From Chrysoperla carnea (Eukaryota; Arthropoda; Insecta; Neuroptera; Chrysopidae): a stretch of 64,000 nt of DNA. Below are positions 10,901 to 22,366 of the stretch, in pieces. The notes under the pieces were generated by a model, which saw nothing but the letters and a program-made list of their open reading frames with translations, ran no database searches and was not told the origin of the DNA. Location: contig NC_058337.1 of NCBI RefSeq assembly GCF_905475395.1, positions 102,232,368 to 102,296,367 of the forward strand, given 5' to 3'. Both the position numbers and the translations under genes were made by a program. Each line of letters starts with the position of its first letter. Position 1 is the stretch's first letter.

Positions 10901-13704
10901 TTTTACCAACTTTTTCTGCTAGGAATCAGATACATTTTTTTACCTAAACTTTACCTTTGGTATGCCTTTCGAACAGGTACCAAACGGATTCAAATCAAAG
11001 CTTTTTGAAATGGATAATTTTAAATAAAGCTTAAACATTTTTCGATTACTATCCGATATCGATTACGATTTACTCAACAATCCCTTCTAATTTCCATCTA
11101 CATTACAGACGATATGATTGTTGTGAGTTTTAGGCTCAATTATTAATGTACGCAAAGTTTCAGCCATTCTAAAATCAGTTTCTTTTTGAGACAGAACGCA
11201 TATATTCCGCATTTTGAACTAGTTAAATCGATGCATTTGGTTTTTTTGTTGTTTTCGCACGTTATTTTCATATCAAATTTTATTAGCTAGTTTTCTTAAA
11301 AATGATTGAATTATTAAACCTCAGTCTCGATGAAAATAATTATAATTAGAAATAAATTTAAAAAAATTACTTTGTTTTAGATGTTAAACAATCATTAAGA
11401 GAATTATTACGAACCGATAGTGGAAGTGGTGATATGAATTCAGATTATGCGAGTCCAATCAAATATAATATGGATTATAGACGTGTAGAATGTCAAGCTA
11501 ATACTTCCAATGCGTATGAATATCTTAACGATGACAATAAAGACGGTGATGATGATGGCGATGAAATCGATAACGAAGATACACCAATAGTTGAAAATGT
11601 GTTTAATGATAACTGTGATAAAATATTAATTTTTACAACCGGTTCAAAAACGTATACACCCCATGAAATTGGTTTTAAACGTTTAAAACCATCATTGTTT
11701 CCACAACGTTTGGAACGTGGACCTTCCATTAAGGAACGTATGGATATGAAAGCACGTGAAGATGAATTAAAAGCGTCACGTGTTGAACCAAATTGGTTGG
11801 ATTATGAGTCCGTAGCACATAAATTTGATAAAACTGATCATTTAATTGATTTACATGGTCATATTATTGGAATGCGACTTTCACCTGATCACCGGTAAAA
11901 TTCAAATTTTATTAATATTATATTCTAATGTCGGTTTTCCACTAAACGGACAAACAAAAACAAAACCGGCATAAGATAAAAACACACTATAGCTATATTT
12001 GATCTACCTAGACAAACTGTAGCAAGCTACATATTTTTATTATGAAACTAAATTTTTACATTTATTTCAAATTTTTGTGTACTTATAAGTCTAAATCCCT
12101 CATATATCATAATTTTAATAGCTTTTTTTTATCTCAACACATTATACCACTTAACAAATTAGGCTTAGACTGTAAACTTCAATGGAAAACGCACATTACA
12201 TATTTTCATTTGAACAAATAGAAAGAAATGAAAAGATTACACAGAAGCCAGGACACGAATTCGGTGTATCAAACTAATTACAATGAATCTTGATTTTCCC
12301 TATTTTACTCTACCTAAATCTCTCCTGACATACCGCCTAGAGCAATTTCTCTATTCAGTATACTAAAGAAAGTTATATATTAAACTAGATGGACCTTTTT
12401 ACTTCTATGTTGAGCTTGGGGCGGAGGGAGGGGGTATCCAAAGTTGGAGATTGTAACCAGGAGTGATCATTACAACAACATTTCAATTAACAGAAGAAAG
12501 AAGGTGGAATTCTGCATTTTTTAGCGAATTTTGAAAAAGACCTTTTTTGAGGCACAATATTTTGATAAGGAATTGACATACAAATATGTTTGAAAAGTAA
12601 AAATAGTAGGAAATTTAAAGCTCTATGGTTTTGTCGTAATACGTAAGAAAAAAAACGTATTGAGGAAAAACCGAAGGAAGGACGGAAAAATTGGAATTTC
12701 CTATCCCTTCCTCTTTTGAACAGGATTCTCGAGATCATCAACTTGATAAATTGATAATTAACCATCCCTGAACAACATACCAAAATTTCATTAACTTCCA
12801 AACTTTTTATATCTGAAACTACCATTTTGACTACTAGAAAGAAAAGCAGAATTTTGAAGCCATTTTGATTCCTGGCTTTGAAAGAACTTCTAAGAAGAGT
12901 GTGATAACTAATTAGACTTTTTTTAATAGTAAAAACTGTGTCTGTCACATTGGATTTTTGAAATAATTATACTTCATGATTATGTTTTTCAGATTTTTGT
13001 ACGTGAACAGCCGACCATGGCCTCAAGGATATACAATAAGTAATCCATTGGATCCACCACCTATTGCTCAAGAAATAGATTTACATGTAATCGATTTAGT
13101 AACCATGAAACATGTTGGACGAATGTTAAGAGCACATAAAGCATACACGCCCAACAATGAATGTTTTTTTATATTTTTAGATGTTTCTCATGAATACGTC
13201 GCAAGGTATGTCATATTTATTAATTAAGTCTCGCTGGAATTAAAATCCGTCAAAATTTCGCTTGCTAAAAATTTGACCATAGCCAATACTGCCAAAATGA
13301 ATCCTGAGAATAAAAAGCTAAACTATCTTTATTATTTTCCAAATGGCGCACGATAACTGACCACGTGACCTCAGCATGAAAATTTACCTTAAATTTCCAG
13401 AATATTGACAATTATCTGGTTTCATATCATTTTTTATTATTAGTAATTTGTTTAAAAATTATTTTACAGTGGTGCTGAAGATAAACATGGTTATTTATGG
13501 GATCGACATTATGGTGTGTGCTTAGCAAAATTCCCACATTTGGATGTAGTAAATTCGGTAGCATTTAATCCAAAAGATCCAGAAATGTTAGTCACTACAT
13601 CCGATGATTACACAATAAAAGTATGGCGTTCAAAAAATAAAATAAAAGAGTTAAATTTAAATATAAATCATTTTTCATTGGCAACTGATTTAATTAAAAA
13701 ATAA
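7917..13704 (+). CDS. FBXW5: F-box/WD repeat-containing protein 5, six exons
   Basis: FBXW5 is a substrate receptor of SCF (and DDB1-CUL4) ubiquitin ligases, with reported roles in centriole duplication and actin regulation. Exons: 7917-8136, 8201-8355, 9833-10379, 11381-11894, 12993-13205, 13470-13704. All junctions are GT-AG and phases agree, giving 627 residues (human about 566). The F-box is at residues 18-60 (IPDSLLVQIFKYL, then AGLVCQTW). The first WD repeat is near 98-127 (HQNQVLHVSFSYNGKYFATC). The family-specific blocks SSGEIAV-like, IFTTGSKTYTPHEIG, DLHGHIIGMRLSPDHR and FFIFLDVS follow, and the last WD repeat ends in DDYTIKVW. Exon 4 carries an acidic Asp/Asn-rich insert (NDDNKDGDDDGDE) that accounts for some of the extra length. 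Intron 2 (1.5 kb) holds nested transposons. The ATG at 7917 is the first in frame and begins directly before the F-box. Identity is secure from block order. Confidence 0.95.
8482..9338. mobile_element. MITE of family B, interrupted by a second element
   Basis: The ends are inverted repeats (AATAGGGTATT at the left, its complement AATACCCTATT at the right). The body matches, in reverse complement, the uninterrupted copies at 17989-18512 and 25759-26282, including the phrases 'gggcatccaatatgggtatc' and 'ggtcacgtgatatacagttt'. Without the insert it would be about 460-520 bases. It has no coding capacity, so it is a nonautonomous DNA transposon. It sits in FBXW5 intron 2. Confidence 0.75.
8722..9117. 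mobile_element. Second transposon nested in the family B MITE
   Basis: About 395 bases with imperfect inverted ends: CAGTGGCGTAGCTCGCC at the left, and GGTAACTACGCCCCTAACTG at the right, which is the complement of a related phrase. The sequence is absent from the two other family B copies, so it inserted later, and a few tens of bases of the host MITE seem to have been lost at the site. The CAGTGGCG-type end suggests a hAT-like or similar superfamily; I could not define a target-site duplication. Confidence 0.6.
10380..11380 (+). other. FBXW5 intron 3, nothing recognised
   Basis: A 1.0 kb AT-rich intron between a TTGT|GTATGT donor and a TTTGTTTTAG acceptor. I saw no repeat or hidden gene in it. 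Confidence 0.7.
11895..12992 (+). other. FBXW5 intron 4, nothing recognised
   Basis: A 1.1 kb intron. It contains an open frame of about 150 codons on the other strand, but that frame has no similarity I recognise and is taken as chance. Confidence 0.65.
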
Positions 13705-13959
13705 TTATTTAAAGTGGTTTTCTACCTAGTCATTTGCTTTCCTTTTTTTTTCTTTTTTTTCATTAAATGAATTTCATTACTTTTATTGATTATGTTTTTA
13801 AAAATTGTGATATCCGTCCGGATTTTTCTTGTATTATGTATATTTATATATATATTTATAAATCAATTATAATTGTAATTTATATATTAATTATGTGCTA
13901 AATTTGTGTAACATTCGCACAATAATACCCAATTGTAATATTTTTTATGGAATGTTTTA

Positions 13960-13965
13960 AATAAA
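13960..13965 (+). terminator. Poly-A signal of FBXW5
   Basis: An AATAAA about 255 bases after the FBXW5 stop, in AT-rich 3' UTR-like sequence. The stretch from here to the 5S array (about 14250) holds nothing else I recognise. Confidence 0.6.
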
Positions 13966-14254
13966 ATAGAAAAACCTATTTCATGTATTTTCATTAATAG
14001 TCGTTTTTCACGAAAATAAATACTTATGTAATGTATCGATGCTCAACGGAAAGGAGTTCGGGTGTGTTTTAAATTCATTTTATAATCACTAGAACAATGT
14101 TTGAGTTTTTCGAGGAGTTTGATACATACAAGGTGGTACAAGAGAATATATCTATTATCTATACAGTACTGGATCCTACGCAATATTAGTAAAAACTGTA
14201 GAAGTATAGTTGTCTTATTTAAAAAATTAAAATATCTTACAATAGAAAGTTAAG

Positions 14255-14260
14255 TATATG
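14255..14260 (+). promoter_or_regulatory. TATA-like element upstream of 5S rRNA genes
   Basis: A conserved 35-base upstream block (GTTAAGTATATGATTGTAAA and on) precedes every 5S gene here. In it TATATG lies at -31 to -26 from the predicted +1, the place where insect 5S genes carry a TATA-like element needed by Pol III. The same block recurs before the 5S copies at 14490, 14695 and 22465 and before the unexplained unit at 14898. Confidence 0.55.
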
Positions 14261-14285
14261 ATTGTAAAATATTGCTTATAGAATC

Positions 14286-14403
14286 GACAACGGCCATACC
14301 ATGTTGAAAATACTGGTTCTCGTCCGATCACCGAAGTCAAGCAACATTGGGCACAGTCAGTACTTGGATGGGTGACCGCTTGGGAACACTGTGTGCTGTT
14401 GTC
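14286..14403 (+). rRNA. 5SrRNA: 5S rRNA, array copy 1
   Basis: About 118-119 bases aligning end to end with the metazoan 5S consensus. The 5' end GACAACGGC pairs with the 3' end GCTGTTGTC to close helix I. The internal control region is present (GTCCGATCACCGAAGTCAAG, then GATGGGTGACCGCTTGGGAA), and a run of T follows as Pol III terminator. This is the first of three genes repeated every 204-205 bases. It differs from copy 2 just before +1 (GAATC instead of GCATC). Confidence 0.95.
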
Positions 14404-14489
14404 TTCTTTTTTTTCCGTTTTTCAAATAAAATTATATACTTTACAAGAGAAAGTTAAGTATATGATTGTAAAATATTGCTTATAGCATC

Positions 14490-14607
14490 GACAACGGCCA
14501 TACCATGTTGAAAATACTGGTTCTCGTCCGATCACCGAAGTCAAGCAACATTGGGCACAGTCAGTACTTGGATGGGTGACCGCTTGGGAACACTGTGTGC
14601 TGTTGTC
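14490..14607 (+). rRNA. 5SrRNA: 5S rRNA, array copy 2
   Basis: Identical in the transcribed region to copy 1 as far as I can see, with the same closing helix, internal promoter boxes and a T-run terminator of nine T. Its flanks are the closest match to the isolated 5S gene at 22465, so this version of the unit is probably the one carried by the KAP3 duplication. Confidence 0.95.
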
Positions 14608-14694
14608 TTCTTTTTTTTTCCGTTTTTCAAATAAAATTATATACTTTACAAGAGAAAGTTAAGTATATGATTGTAAAATATTGCTCATAGCATC

Positions 14695-14812
14695 GACAAC
14701 GGCCATACCATGTTGAAAATACTTGTTCTCGTCCGATCACCGAAGTCAAGCAACATTGGGCACAGTCAGTACTTGGATGGGTGACCGATTGGGAACACTG
14801 TGTGCTGTTGTC
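14695..14812 (+). rRNA. 5SrRNA: 5S rRNA, array copy 3, diverged
   Basis: Same length and framework as its neighbours, but with at least two changes in the gene: CTGG to CTTG in the loop before TCTCGTCCGATC, and GACCGCTTGG to GACCGATTGG. The second change lies in box C of the internal promoter, where TFIIIA binds. The upstream block also differs (GCTCATAG for GCTTATAG). It may be a decaying gene at the array edge, although helix I is intact and a terminator is present. Confidence 0.85.
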
Positions 14813-14897
14813 TTCTTTTTTTCCGTTTTTCAAATAAAATTATATACCTTGCAAGAGAAAGTTAAGTATATTATTGTAAAATATTGGTTCTACACCA

Positions 14898-14989
14898 TCG
14901 GCTTCGGTTGAAGGTTGTGGAGATAGCCGATTTCAGCCATAAATCGACCTTCGGTCGGACACTAGCAGTGGGTCAGTAGCAAATTTTTT
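14898..14989 (+). ncRNA. Possible Pol III transcript next to the 5S array
   Basis: After 5S copy 3 the usual spacer and its TATA-like block are repeated once more, but a different sequence follows where a 5S gene would start. From about 14898 it contains GGCTTCGGTTG, then CGATTT and AAATCG, which form a 6-bp stem with a 7-base loop, then a second hairpin GACCTTCGGTC, and it ends at six T (14984-14989). This is the layout of a short Pol III gene of about 92 bases. I do not recognise the RNA. It could equally be a decayed 5S copy overwritten by other DNA or part of a SINE. Confidence 0.25.
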
Positions 14990-15474
14990 CAAGGGGCCTT
15001 GGTTTGTTTTAGGTGAGGAGTGAAACAATTTGCGGTTGAGTATGTATATATGTGTCTTTGTAAATTTATCCTTTTACCAAAAATTTGTATACTTCGTTCC
15101 ACTTTTTATTTTTTTTGATGCCCGTAAATCTACCTTTTTACTTCAACCTTATTAAGAAAAATATTCAATTCTGCTGATTAGATATTTTTAACCCAATGAC
15201 AGTTTCATTTCATTATCCAAATAAAGAAAAAACCCATTCGTTCTATTCGATATTACATTCCTAAAAAAAGCGTTATAATACTTCAAAAAGATTTAGTATA
15301 AAAATCAAAACAACAATATTGTGCAAGTAAGGTTTTAATTAAATTATTTAATAAATACAAAAACAAAATTTTTTTCCTAATATGTAAAAATCTTAATATA
15401 CACATTGAAAATAATTTTCAATATATTTTAATGACTTAGAAAAGACTAAAATTTTATTAATTTGGTTCCAAAGC
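14990..15474. other. 3' flank of the left KAP3 copy
   Basis: About 480 bases between the 5S-side unit and the last KAP3 exon (minus strand). It is AT-rich with no recognised element. Its twin lies at 22760-23246 and differs by only a few single bases and run lengths. Confidence 0.6.
15453..15458 (-). terminator. Candidate poly-A signal, left KAP3 copy
   Basis: AATAAA on the minus strand, 17 bases after the stop codon. The right copy has GATAAA at the same place (23225-23230). Further downstream both copies share ATTAAA variants near 15330 and 23105, which may be the signals actually used because this one is unusually close to the stop. Confidence 0.35.
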
Positions 15475-15671
15475 TTAAACAGATGTATCGACAGTTGCGT
15501 ATGGAATGAATTCTTTCTTTTCATCATTGTTCGGTGACCTAAAATATATTTTTTTTAAATCATTATCAGTTTATCAATATACATCGGGAGTTAATGAATT
15601 AAGGGGGGGGGGGGGGAACGGTATCATTATTTTGATTTTGTTAAAGGTTTAATAATTTTTTAGATAAATAC

Positions 15672-15843
15672 AATAGGGAATATTCATGAAACTTAAATTT
15701 GGTTCAAATATTTTTCTTCCGTAACTTTAATGACTGGACATTTCAAATAAACCATTATTTTAGTAATTAATATCTTTTTAATTACTTAAAATTAATTAAT
15801 AAAAGTACAAATTCAGTGAGGGCATTTAAAAATTTCTAAAACA
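15672..15843 (+). repeat. Family C repeat in KAP3 intron 11 (left copy)
   Basis: Reverse-complement match to 1215-1378, beginning 'caatagggaatattcatg' and continuing through 'ttaatgactggacatttcaa'. It lies between exons 12 and 11 of the left KAP3 copy. Its twin is at 23444-23615. Confidence 0.6.
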
Positions 15844-16699
15844 GAAATTGAAATTTTTATACGGACGGATAAATATTAAAAAATGGGGGGACAATGTTGA
15901 GTGGTTTGGGTAACAAACTATGGGGTTATTTTGATATATAATAATTTTTTTAATTACTTACTTATTGTCTTCTCCACTTTCATCTTTATTGTCTGTGTTA
16001 AAGATATCCAAATCTAAGGCAATACGTTGTCCTACAAAACAACAAGAATTTTGTTAAATATTAAATATTAATTAAAAATGTTAATTATTTACCAGTTGGA
16101 CCTAATTCAACATTATTCATAAAATCAGCATCAATAAATGGTGGAAGATCATCATCTGGTTCTTCAAAGTCCATTGCATCTACATCATGATTTTCAACCA
16201 TATCCAACCATTCAGAATTATGTGCACGGAATTTCTCAACTTTAATGCGTGAGGCCCATTCTTGATCTGATAATGCAATTAAATCTAAACAATAATTGCA
16301 CCATTTTCGTACAATTTTATTTTTATCACGCATTAAATCTATTAAATATGCTACAGCATCTGTTTCTTTGATTAAAAATGGACGCCATTGTTCGTAAGCA
16401 AGTATTTGATAAAATACATAAACAATTTGTAGAACAATTTCATCGTCAACTTGTTTTGCATTTAGAAGATCAACAATTTGCGTCAATAAATCTTGACAAC
16501 ATACAAGTTCTGCACATTTGATGTCAACTTGTATTGCAGTGCCTAACATTACGATTATGTCTAAAATTATGTCATCTTCAGCTAAAAAAAATTAATTAGC
16601 AATCATTTATTTTCACAAAATTATACAATAAAGTATAATATAAGATCTCAGTTGTCAGATATTTTAACGTTTTCCGGTAAAACTTTTGAAATTTTATTG

Positions 16700-16955
16700 T
16701 TTTTTTTAAACCCCCGAACCAAAAAAGAGAGGTTTATAAGTTTGACCGCTATGTGTGTCTGTGGCATCGTAGCTCCTAAGCGGATGAACCGATTTGGTTT
16801 TTTTTGAAAAGTATTTTAATGAATAGTATTTTTAGCTATGTTTAAAGTGCGACTTCAGAGTGCGACTCCAGCTAAAAAAGTGGCGATGATCTTCGGAGAG
16901 AGCTACAAAGAAAAAACCCACATTTCATTGTCGGGGTTTTTTTTTTTTAACTTTT
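16700..16955 (+). repeat. Family D repeat (SINE or LINE tail) in KAP3 intron 9
   Basis: Begins near 'ccccgaaccaaaaaagagag' and contains 'gtttataagtttgaccgc', 'tcgtagctcctaagcggatg' and 'aaccgatttggtttttttt'. From memory, closely related wording occurs at the ends of LINE/SINE elements in many arthropods. No coding sequence is left. The twin is at 24470-24722. Related pieces lie on both strands at 57400-58110. Confidence 0.55.
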
Positions 16956-17988
16956 GTAAATTTCGCTTGTCAAATTTATTGGTGTAAAGTATTCATATAC
17001 ATTGATTTGTAAAATGGTGCAGGATTCTATCGTTCCAATTTAGCGCTTCGTCCAAAAATTTATTGTGATCAACAAATAATTTCGCTAATCTTATAATAGG
17101 CAGGCGAAACTTCGTGGTTTTGAAACTTCAAGATTTCGATTGAAGATTATACATGTTTCAAGAAATTATGGCCACTGGTATGAAATAATGGTAGTCTGGA
17201 CGAGAATCGTTGACACAAGACAGTTAGGTACAACTGGACTACTCGTGCGAGATTGCGACCTTTACTAAATATGTTCTTGACCAATATTTACAGTTTAATA
17301 TGACACGTAACATAATCTGATAACCGATCACTATAAAATAAATTATTTTTAATAACTTACCGGTTTTTAAAACATTTTTAATAAAAGGAATTAAATTATA
17401 TTTCACAAAAATTTGTTCGTAATTAATGTCGGGTAAATTTAAGTTACCTAAAATTCCAATTGATTCAATTGCAAAATCAATATTTGAAAAATATTGTTCT
17501 TCAATACACGCTGCAATTTTTTCCACATAATCCTATAAAAGTAAAAAGGTCTAAAATATTGATTTTTTTTGTGGAGCTTTTTTATTTTATTTTCAAAGGA
17601 ACATTTTCTGTTTGAATAAAACTTCCAAGTCTAAGTTTTTAATAATAAATAGATCATTAAACAGTAATAGGTCCTAAAATCTTAAATGTTTTGGTTTGGA
17701 AACAAGAAGTAGTTAAAATTTCCCTAACGATATAGACGTATTACATTACATCCGTGTAAACTTCATGCATACATTTACTAAAATCACACTTCTATGTTTA
17801 ATCATATCTTCTTCTAAAATATAGACCTATGCACTGTATTGAAAGTCAACAAATAGTGGTGGGAGTTATGGGATTCCCATCTGTTCAAATGATGTGGAAT
17901 TTGATATATAGGGTGAGTTTCAGTTTGGAAGGAATTTTCACGGAAAATACGATGTTTATAATTTTCCCTTTTAAACACAACCTCTCTT

Positions 17989-18512
17989 AAATAGGGTATT
18001 ATCGTTAGTCAAAAATAAATCATGAAATTTGAAAAAAGTTAAAATTTATGTAAAAATATACTTAAATATTCTGATTTCGAGTCATTAAAGCACTTTTTTC
18101 TCTTAAAATATTAAAATTAAAAATCGTAATTTTTAAACTGTATATCACGTGACCTAAAACGCGAGTATGCCCTGCTGTGATGTCATAGAGGTATGAGTCA
18201 TAGACCATCAGTTAGTTCAGTGTAGACAGTTGGATATAATATATACATAGATAAGTATTTATATTTATATTATAATCAGATGTCTATGAATATATCTGTC
18301 AAACTCATTTGTGTTATTTCGTATAGTGATACCCATATTACGTCATCAAATTGGATGCCCGCATTTTTGACAGTTTAAAAAAGGTTTAAAATTTAATTTA
18401 AGTTTTTGGCAAGAAAGCGTGTGTATTTTTCCGAAATAAATTTTTGGTGGCTTTTTATTAGCAAAATCAACATTTTGAAGTACTTTTTCAAAAATAGTGG
18501 AATACTCTATTT
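17989..18512. mobile_element. Family B MITE in KAP3 intron 8 (left copy)
   Basis: Uninterrupted copy of the element that sits in FBXW5 intron 2, in the opposite orientation. The ends are AAATAGGGTATT and the complement of AAATAGAGTATT. It is noncoding and about 525 bases long. The identical twin in the right copy is at 25759-26282. Confidence 0.7.
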
Positions 18513-19560
18513 GCTAACAATTTTAGGGGCAGGCAAAGATTTTATTAATAAAAATAATTAGAATTATTTGTTAAATTTAACTTACCAAAAAGCTGTCTTT
18601 AGCAAAGGAATGTTTAGAAATATTTCGTAACATTTTCATAAGTAACGGATCTTTATGTAATAAAGCACGCCATAACAGATCTGGAACCAAATTTTTATCC
18701 ACTAATTGTTCAACATTCTCTTCATCTTTTGATAAATTAATACATAATGCAATTAATTCAATATCCACAGTTGAGTTTCGAGATAATATAACCATATCTG
18801 TAACCTGAAAATGAATACAATAAATACATAGAAAAAAACAACAATCCGTATTGTAAATGGAACAAGATTACTTACAAGATGAACACATTCGGTGTATGTA
18901 AATCCTGATCTAGTACGACGATCTCGACTAAATTGGTATAATAATTTTAATACAATATTTTGATGTTTATCATCACCTGAAATAAACATTTAATTACTTA
19001 TTTTCTTCTTTGTCATCCTCCAATATCCTATTGTCCCTATAAGTAGAGGACTAAGCACCCAGAGAAATTTCATAATACTTAAATTTAAGCATATAAACAG
19101 CTTAATAGCATATTAAGCATATAAAAAACACGTGTAGATTTTTCAGCGCTAGAGAAAATTCATTCCATAGCCAAGGAAAGAGGTTGAGTTTATTTTAAAT
19201 CGTAATCGGTTTCTAGTGTGGGCCCTTCTTTTATGTTTTTCGAGATAAACGTTATTTCCAAACAGACAGTGGCTGAATGTTCCCTGCATTATGAATTATA
19301 TCCCTTTTCAAGTCAAGCTACTGGGATATTTTTTAATATTTGAAAAACCAGGAAACAGTTTCTAACGTTTGAATGGAGTAAATTCCAAATTATCTGACAA
19401 AAACGTCTACCACTTCTGCCAGCCAAGGTTAGAATTTTCGTCTATTGAATTATATAAACTAACAAAACGAAAATTTAACTTTTCCTACATAAATCTCACA
19501 GTTAGCTCGAGCAGATATCGTTAGTCATTTCATTTTTAGATTAATTACAATTTTTATTTA

Positions 19561-19882
19561 ATCATGTCAAAAAGACTCCAAAGGCTCGTATATGGATTTC
19601 TTTTTGACCTATTGGACAATAATTCCCGTAAAGTCAAGTATTATCAGTGCCAAATGATAATTTTTCGTGATGTGAAGGGAAAAACTGCAAATACTAATAG
19701 TATGAACAACCGTACCAAATACCGACATCCAACCCAAAACGTTAGACTGTTTTTTTTTTTAAATGTAATTCTTCCTATAAATTTTCATGGACAAATACAT
19801 ACAAAGAAGTCGGAGCTTTTTGGCGACTAGTCACCAAAATAAAAGATAGTCGACTTTACCGACTAGTCGGGACACATCCCTA
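19561..19882 (+). mobile_element. hAT transposon relic with a BED-finger remnant (left copy)
   Basis: An open frame from ATG 19564 reads like the BED zinc finger of hAT transposases: a Tyr/Phe-rich start, KVKYYQCQMII around what should be the CxxC pair, then GKTANTNSMNN and YRHPTQN. Key metal ligands have decayed. The segment ends at 19882 in a hAT-type terminus, which in reverse complement reads TAGGGATGTGTCCCGACTAG, with further GTCGACT wording inside. The rest of the transposase and the left terminus are missing. It lies in KAP3 intron 6 and is duplicated at 27331-27651. Confidence 0.6.
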
Positions 19883-21629
19883 AGAATTTTTTATTGTTTT
19901 AGTCGATTTATTTATAAAGAAAAATAATATCGAATTATTATAACGATTAATTTTCGTTGAAATTTAAATGCTTATTTTAAAATGGTACACTTACGTAATA
20001 AATTAACAAGTTGTGGAACGATATTTTGATGTAGCATTTTAGCACGTATTTTCTTATCAAATGTTAAATTAAATAATAATTTTAATGTAACATGCACTAA
20101 TTCAGCATCCTGATAATTCAATAATTTCGATAATTTCGCAATACAATTTAAACGATCCATTTCATCTTTATTACAGCCACGTATTGATAATTTTTTTAAG
20201 AATGTTACACATAATGTTAACAATTCAATATTTTCACGATCTAATGTTTTTACTAACATTTCAACAATATTTTTCTTTGCCATTTTCTCTTCAATTTTAA
20301 TATCTTCAGCAATATTTAATAAAAGATAAAATAAAACACGTAATAATTGTTCTTGTTTTTTCATTAATAATGTTAATTGTTTTTTAGTTTTTTCTGTATC
20401 ATTAACTTTGTTACTTAATTCATTTAAATCATCTATACTATTCTCACGTGAACTTTGTGATAGACTTGCGGTCTTTGCACGTTGTGTTAATGGATCATTT
20501 ATTGACCATAAACCACTACGTGGACGATTCATTGGTGCTGGTATTTTTGATTTTTTTATTTCTGTTGCGCTTGTTGTCATTATATCTTTGTCTTGTGCTA
20601 AATTTTCTAATTCTTCTTGCCAATGTTCGTACCTTTGTAATTCTTGTTCGATTATGTACATACATAATGATCCAATCTAAAAATATACAGACGAAAATAA
20701 AAATTATTTCTACATATCTTTAATTCGTGTCCAATACTAGTTTTTTTAAAGCGAATTTTTCTCGAATACATTTAGTATAAAGTAGATAAGTGTTGTAAGA
20801 CGACCTTGTACCTCCTCGAATATTCTCCAAAACCAAAGTTTCGAGCCGTGAAAATTACTATGACTCGAAAATTATTTCTTGAAAAATAAATGAATCTTTT
20901 TTTGTCTTTGCTAATTTCGATCTGATGCGTGCTTTCCGATATAATTAAACAAATCAATTAATAAAAAATCAATAAATTTAACCAATTACAGAGCACTTAA
21001 ATAAGTACAGGAGGGGTACATTGTATATTAGTATTAGTATAGAAGGAAGAGACATGACATAAACGCAAATATACTAACAAAAAAAACTGTCAAATAATTT
21101 AATTTGGCAGTTTATATGAAATAAATTCTGTAAAACGGTACCCAGAGTAAAAGCTGGTACCGTTTGCGGGTGAACACTGTTCGAGAAGGGCTCTAGATAG
21201 GGAATAGTGGTGTATTATGGAGGAGGTCATTGCTCAACCTATGGGATGAATGGCTCCTATTATTATATGAAATAAAACAAAAACAGTTTGCTCGGAAACT
21301 CTATCGCTCTCGGAAACATTCTGTATATTATTAACTTGGAAACATTCTGTATACTCGTGGAACGTACTATTTTGAGTCTAAACGAAGTAAACATTTGGAG
21401 TAAAATAATATCAATAAAAATATAATTTTATATTACCTTATATTCAATTATAACAGAATGAAAATCTTCATAATTAGAAAAAAAGAATAATGTGCAAGCA
21501 ATATTTATGCTAAGATCTATACTCTTACGCCATTCCTCACGTAAGACACGTGTAAGTGCACTGATTGCGGCTTCTAGATAGAAATAATACAAATATAATA
21601 TAAGTGAAATTATGCAATCAAAATATCTA

Positions 21630-21860
<231 letters not shown>

Positions 21861-22069
21861 TTAATTTCTTCCTCAGTCAGTTTAATTAATTGATGCCTCA
21901 GAAAAGAATCACTTACTGTAGTACGTAAAGGGAAATCTGGATACGGGCAGATTAGTAAGGCACGTAGCAGGAAGCTGGAAATGACTATGTTCAGCGACAA
22001 CTGAAATTTTCTGAATAACCAATGGAGTAATTTCAAGAAACTATACTGGCGGGATCAACTTTCAGCCTC

Positions 22070-22260
22070 AAATAATACGGAAAGGACATCGTATTGCGCG
22101 GATGGTAATAGCAGAAGCAATAGTAGTTTGAGAAAAGGGAGTAAAAACGGTTGAACATCTGCTGTATAGTAGCTCGGCATTGGAAAGTCGGCGTTATAAA
22201 CTATTAGGACAATCAAACTGACCTGGAATACTATAAGAGCTGAATAATTCAAATTGAAGG
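22070..22260 (+). mobile_element. Possible LINE relic (C-terminal region) in KAP3 intron 3
   Basis: One frame reads VKTVEHLLYSSSALESRRY, followed by KLLGQSN and a stop. This resembles the HLLxxCxAL...R...LG tail after the RNase H domain of Jockey/R1/I-type LINEs. The cysteines expected in the zinc knuckle are gone. The match is short and from memory. The twin is at 29839-30029, next to the right end of the duplication unit. Confidence 0.4.
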
Positions 22261-22366
22261 TTTCAGTTCATTATACGGCTGAAAAATGAGCCATAGACCA
22301 CTGCGTGCCGAGTTCTTAAACTAAACGTATTTTGGTAAAAATATAATTTGAAAATTTTTACACAAA

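Noticed and set aside
12487-12948. Open frame of 153 codons on the minus strand in FBXW5 intron 4
   Set aside because: No recognisable domain, odd composition, and located in an intron on the opposite strand; most likely chance.
14286-14812. 5S units as a 5S-derived SINE (SINE3)
   Set aside because: The genes stand in a regular tandem array with conserved spacers and own terminators, and lack a downstream LINE-like tail.
15603-15616. G tract of 14 bases as a G-quadruplex or regulatory site
   Set aside because: A plain homopolymer in an intron of the truncated KAP3 copy, also present in the twin; no further support.
19564-19830. Open frame of 88 codons as a host gene
   Set aside because: It reads like a decayed hAT BED finger and ends beside a hAT terminus, inside a KAP3 intron.
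20408-20723. Two plus-strand open frames over KAP3 exon 6
   Set aside because: They are antisense shadows of a long conserved exon.
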